From contig JABJAN010000013.1 in NCBI GenBank assembly GCA_018666135.1, positions 1 to 37,094 of the forward strand: 37,094 nucleotides of DNA, read 5' to 3'. Under the pieces are notes generated by a model. That model saw nothing but the letters and a program-made list of their open reading frames with translations, had not been told where the DNA came from and ran no database searches. Below, one piece after another: positions 34,030 to 37,094 of the stretch (position 1 is the stretch's first letter; each line of letters begins with the position of its first letter). This DNA comes from Alphaproteobacteria bacterium (lineage in GTDB: Bacteria; Pseudomonadota; Alphaproteobacteria; Puniceispirillales; Puniceispirillaceae). The position numbers and the translations under genes are program-made.

Positions 34030-34863
34030 ATGACTAAAAAATCCCTATCATTAAATAAATATGGGGTGATTTGTGGGGCTGGGCAAGTGCCTCTAAAGAT
34101 AGCCCATATACTAAAAAATCAAGGATTCTCAGTGCATATTGTAAAGTTAGCAGGGGAAGCAAATGCTGATTATTCGTCATTTTCATTTGTAGAAATCCAA
34201 ATTGGTCAATTAGAAAAAATTTCTGAATATTTTGTAGAAGAAAAATGCACAGATATTATTTTTTCTGGAAAAATTCACCAGTCATCTATTGCACATATTA
34301 ACCCAGACAAAACATTAACTTCCATATTGGCGGGCTCAAAACTGGCTGGGGACAACTACATCTTAGAGGCAATAGGGGCTTATTTTAAAGGTCAGGGATT
34401 TGATGTAATATCTGAGGATCAGGTTTTGCCAAGAGAATCTTTGTCACAAAATTATAGATCTAGCAAAATAGCTGAAGGGAGAATCAAGGAAGATATAGAT
34501 ATTGGAATAGAGTTTTTATCCCAAATAAGCCGGTTTGATGTTGGTCAATCTCTCATAATACAATCTGGTAGGGTTTTGGCGCTTGAAGCAGCTGAAGGCA
34601 CAGATGAGATGATTAAAAGGGCATCTGCGTTAATTGATCCAGATAGCTCGCCAGCAATATTTATGAAAATGGCTAAAATTGGTCAGTCTTTGATGCATGA
34701 TCTTCCTGTATTTGGTCTTAACACAATTGAGTTTCTCACCAGAAGTAATATTAAAATTGTTTGTTTGCAGGCGGAAAAATGTAAATTGGCAGAACCATTA
34801 GTTCAAATAGAAGCCGCAATGTTGAGGGCAGATATCAGCCTTTATGCAGTTAATTATGAATAG
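34030..34863 (+). CDS. lpxI: UDP-2,3-diacylglucosamine pyrophosphatase LpxI
   Basis: Hydrolyses UDP-2,3-diacylglucosamine to lipid X, the step done by LpxH in E. coli; LpxI (formerly DUF1009) is the alphaproteobacterial alternative first shown in Caulobacter. The 277-aa product has the N-terminal GVICGAGQVPLKIA, the LAGDNYILEAIGAYFKGQGFDVI stretch and the C-terminal domain with GRVLALEAAEGTDEMI, MKMAKIGQ and DLPVFGLNTIE, all family hallmarks. ATG 34030 abuts the lpxA TAA with no spacer. Its end overlaps lpxB by 8 nt (ATGAATAG). No LpxH is seen in the window. Confidence 0.95.
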   Translation: MTKKSLSLNKYGVICGAGQVPLKIAHILKNQGFSVHIVKLAGEANADYSSFSFVEIQIGQLEKISEYFVEEKCTDIIFSGKIHQSSIAHINPDKTLTSILAGSKLAGDNYILEAIGAYFKGQGFDVISEDQVLPRESLSQNYRSSKIAEGRIKEDIDIGIEFLSQISRFDVGQSLIIQSGRVLALEAAEGTDEMIKRASALIDPDSSPAIFMKMAKIGQSLMHDLPVFGLNTIEFLTRSNIKIVCLQAEKCKLAEPLVQIEAAMLRADISLYAVNYE

Positions 34864-36013
34864 AGAGCATTATTTTATACTTGCAGGCGAGACATCTGCT
34901 GATTTACTTGGTGCGAGTCTAATGCGGTCTATGCAAAAAATTTCGCCCAGCTCAATTAAGTGGATTGGGATCGGTGGAGAGCAGATGCAAAAGCAAGGAC
35001 TTATCTCTAATCTTCCTATTTCAGAATTATCAGTAATTGGAACATTAGATGCATTAATTTCTTACCAACGTCTTTTGAGAGTTGCCAAGCTGCAAATCGC
35101 GCAGATATTGAAAGTACGGCCAAAAGTGGTTTTTACTGTTGATACAAAGCAATTCTCGCTAAAATTTGCCATGTTACTGCGAAAAGAAATGGATAAGGCT
35201 AACTGGCATGTGCCCATTATCCAATTAGTTGCGCCCACTATTTGGGCGTGGGGTAGATGGCGTGCAAAAAAGTTTGAGCAAAATTTTGACGCGATATTAT
35301 GCCTTTTTCCCTTTGAGCCAGCTTATTTTGAATCAACAAAGACTAAGGCTATATATGTTGGACATCCAGAGGCAGGTAGGGTCCCTGAGCTAAAAAAAAT
35401 ACGTACAAATGTTGGCAATAAGATACCTCCTGTTGTTGGGTTATTTCCAGGTAGTAGAGATAAGGAAATAGACTATAATTTGCTTGATATGCTAGAAGCT
35501 GCCAGAATATTTAATATAAATTTTCCACAGTATAGATTTTTACTCCCAACGACCTCTGGTTTAGAAAAAGAGGTCAGAAAACAAATTGAATCTTATGATT
35601 TAGATATAGAAGTAGTTGTTGGTATAAATGCATTTAAGAATGCGCTATCTCAAATTTCAGCTGCATTATGTGTTTCTGGTACAGCTACGCTGCAGCTTGC
35701 TTTAAACGCTGTCCCTGCTGTTACCTGTTATAAAACAAGTTTCTTAAATTTTTGGATAATGAGATTTTTAGTTAAAGTTAAAGATCCTATTTTGCCCAAT
35801 ATATTATTGGGACGCACCCTATATCCCTGTCATTTGCAGTCAAAGCAAACACCAATAGCATTATCATCGTCATTACAACAGATTTGTGAAAAAATGCCTG
35901 ATTATCAAAAGACGATGATAGCTGAGGCAGAACGCTTGGGGAAACTTTTGCTAGCTGATGGCAAGGACTTTGAAACAGTCCTTGCAAAAAGCTTAAAGCA
36001 ATTCATCAATTAA
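34856..36013 (+). CDS. lpxB: Lipid-A-disaccharide synthase
   Basis: GT-B glycosyltransferase (family GT19) joining lipid X and UDP-2,3-diacylglucosamine to make the lipid A disaccharide at the inner membrane. The 385-aa product begins HYFILAGETSADLLGASL and shows WIGIGGEQMQKQGL, VFTVDTKQFSLKFA, APTIWAWGRWRAKKF, CLFPFEPAYF, GLFPGSRDKEI and the donor-site VSGTATLQLAL. ATG 34856 gives the usual short N-terminus; ATG 34844 would add four residues. It overlaps lpxI by 8 nt. The 3' end holds a perfect 9-bp inverted repeat, and only 4 nt separate its stop from the convergent gltA stop. Confidence 0.96.
   Translation: MNREHYFILAGETSADLLGASLMRSMQKISPSSIKWIGIGGEQMQKQGLISNLPISELSVIGTLDALISYQRLLRVAKLQIAQILKVRPKVVFTVDTKQFSLKFAMLLRKEMDKANWHVPIIQLVAPTIWAWGRWRAKKFEQNFDAILCLFPFEPAYFESTKTKAIYVGHPEAGRVPELKKIRTNVGNKIPPVVGLFPGSRDKEIDYNLLDMLEAARIFNINFPQYRFLLPTTSGLEKEVRKQIESYDLDIEVVVGINAFKNALSQISAALCVSGTATLQLALNAVPAVTCYKTSFLNFWIMRFLVKVKDPILPNILLGRTLYPCHLQSKQTPIALSSSLQQICEKMPDYQKTMIAEAERLGKLLLADGKDFETVLAKSLKQFIN
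35961..35985. other. Perfect 9-bp inverted repeat at the lpxB 3' end
   Basis: GCAAGGACT (35961-35969) and AGTCCTTGC (35977-35985) are exact reverse complements with a 7-nt loop, ending 28 nt before the lpxB stop. The stem contains five G-C pairs. On the plus strand it is followed by five A, on the minus strand by no T-run, so it is not a textbook terminator in either direction. At a convergent junction with 4 nt between stops it may serve as a shared 3'-end stem. Confidence 0.5.
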
Positions 36014-36017
36014 GTAG

Positions 36018-37094
36018 TTATTTGCGTTTAGACAATTCAACATAGCCACGAACATCAGGACCAGTGTATAATTGTCTTGGCCTTCCTATACGCTGCATTG
36101 GATCTTCAATCATTTCTTTCCACTGAGATATCCAGCCAACTGTTCTTGCAACTGCAAATAAAACTGTAAACATTGATGTTGGGAACCCCATAGCCTTTAG
36201 AATAATACCAGAGTAGAAATCAACATTTGGATATAGCTTTTTATCAATGAAATATTGGTCATTTAAGGCAATGTTTTCTAATTCCATTGCCAATTCTAAA
36301 AGCGGATCGTTAATTCCAAGCTTGTTTAATACATCATGACACGCTTCTCTCATTACCTTGGCTCGTGGGTCAAAATTCTTATATACGCGGTGACCAAATC
36401 CAAATAAACGGAATGGATCATCTTTATCACGTGCACGATTTACATATTCAGCAATATTTGATTTATCCCCCATTTCTTGAAGCATATTTAGCACTGCTTC
36501 GTTTGCGCCACCATGAGCAGGTCCCCATAAAGAAGCAATGCCAGCTGCGATACACGCAAATGGATTTGCACCAGACGAGCCAGCAAGACGAACCGTAGAT
36601 GTAGATGCATTTTGTTCATGATCAGCATGTAGAATTAATATTTTATCCATTGCGTTCGCAATAATTGGATCAGGAACATAATCCTCAGCTGGGACTGAAA
36701 AACACATTTGTAAGAAGTTTTCTGCATAAGATAATTCGTTTTTTGGATAGTTAAATGGCTGTCCAATTGAATATTTATATGCCATTGCTGCAAGAGTTGG
36801 CATTTTTGCGATTAGCCTGCGTGACGCTATCATCCGTTGATGTGGATCTTGGATGTCTGTGGAATCATGATAAAATGCGGATAATGCTCCAGTCACGCCG
36901 CATAAAATAGCCATAGGGTGAGCATCTCTTCTAAATCCCGTAAAAAAAGTAGATATTTGCTCATGCACCATTGTATGATGAGTAATTGCATGATCAAACT
37001 CAACTTTGGAATCAGCACTAGGAAGCTCTCCATTTAAAAGGAGATATGCCACCTCTAGAAAATCAGATTTTGCCGCTAATTCTTCGATTGGATA
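36018..37094 (-). CDS. gltA: Citrate synthase (3' part; 5' end outside the window)
   Basis: TCA-cycle entry enzyme condensing acetyl-CoA and oxaloacetate. The reading frame stays open to the right edge of the window, giving 358 residues without an N-terminus; the first visible residues, [25 protein letters not shown]-like, belong to the large domain, so roughly 70-80 residues are missing compared with the usual type II (about 430 aa) enzyme. The apparent start at 37052 is only an internal GTG valine. Catalytic residues are present: His in [11 protein letters not shown], His in [14 protein letters not shown], and Asp in PNVDFYSGI. Tail-to-tail with lpxB, 4 nt between stops. Confidence 0.96.
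   Translation of the reverse strand, partial: YPIEELAAKSDFLEVAYLLLNGELPSADSKVEFDHAITHHTMVHEQISTFFTGFRRDAHPMAILCGVTGALSAFYHDSTDIQDPHQRMIASRRLIAKMPTLAAMAYKYSIGQPFNYPKNELSYAENFLQMCFSVPAEDYVPDPIIANAMDKILILHADHEQNASTSTVRLAGSSGANPFACIAAGIASLWGPAHGGANEAVLNMLQEMGDKSNIAEYVNRARDKDDPFRLFGFGHRVYKNFDPRAKVMREACHDVLNKLGINDPLLELAMELENIALNDQYFIDKKLYPNVDFYSGIILKAMGFPTSMFTVLFAVARTVGWISQWKEMIEDPMQRIGRPRQLYTGPDVRGYVELSKRK

Noticed and set aside
37050-37052. Apparent start codon of citrate synthase.
   Set aside because: It is an internal GTG valine; conserved sequence continues upstream to the window edge.
1-37094. Search by eye for tRNA, rRNA, insertion sequences, prophage, toxin-antitoxin, defence or secondary-metabolite clusters.
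   Set aside because: All long ORFs belong to housekeeping families and the gaps are short; nothing supports an accessory or novel multigene system here.

Overview
The window is an AT-rich, gene-dense stretch of alphaproteobacterial core chromosome. The gene order rpoZ-rsh-(DUF2062)-pdxJ-acpS-lepB-rnc-era-recO, the proS-lolC-lolD-dnaE run and the rpsB-tsf-pyrH-frr-uppS-cdsA-dxr-rseP-bamA-skp-lpxD-fabZ-lpxA-lpxI-lpxB run are all typical of Alphaproteobacteria. Other markers are a single bifunctional Rsh (RxKD), LpxI instead of LpxH, a bacterial leucyltransferase (Bpt), a short ProRS without an editing insertion, and one LolC/E-type permease. The strong A/T bias, short spacers and many start-stop overlaps suggest a streamlined, perhaps marine (SAR116-like) lineage. 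That placement is inference; the class-level call is firm.

Layout. (1) 106-10119, plus strand: RNA polymerase omega, ppGpp synthetase/hydrolase, a DUF2062 membrane protein, vitamin B6 synthesis (pdxJ), holo-ACP synthase, signal peptidase I, RNase III, Era, RecO and topoisomerase IV subunit A. (2) 10162-13373, minus strand: Bpt, threonine ammonia-lyase and hemB. (3) 13645-18058, plus strand: a 3-hydroxyisobutyryl-CoA hydrolase-like gene, proS and lolCD, with dnaE coupled to lolD (18058-21483). (4) 21665-24841: translation genes rpsB, tsf and frr together with pyrH, with a structured rpsB leader and an rpsB/tsf attenuator hairpin. (5) 24868-36013: an envelope block covering undecaprenyl-PP, CDP-diacylglycerol, DXP reductoisomerase, the RseP protease, BamA, Skp and the lipid A enzymes LpxD, FabZ, LpxA, LpxI and LpxB. 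(6) 36018-37094, minus strand: the 3' part of citrate synthase, cut by the window edge.

The genes are housekeeping: the stringent response, translation, replication, and above all construction of a Gram-negative outer membrane (LPS, lipoproteins, beta-barrel proteins). No gap without a gene exceeds 300 bases. I see no tRNA, rRNA, CRISPR, transposase, prophage or defence locus, and no credible undescribed multigene system.

The unusual material is small and mostly non-coding: two four-copy tandem arrays (19 bp and 12 bp), each containing the stop codon of its neighbouring gene; a nested stem-loop rpsB leader; a clear terminator-like hairpin between rpsB and tsf; perfect inverted repeats inside the 3' ends of lpxB and parC at convergent junctions; and G7/C7 homopolymers in fabZ and lpxA.
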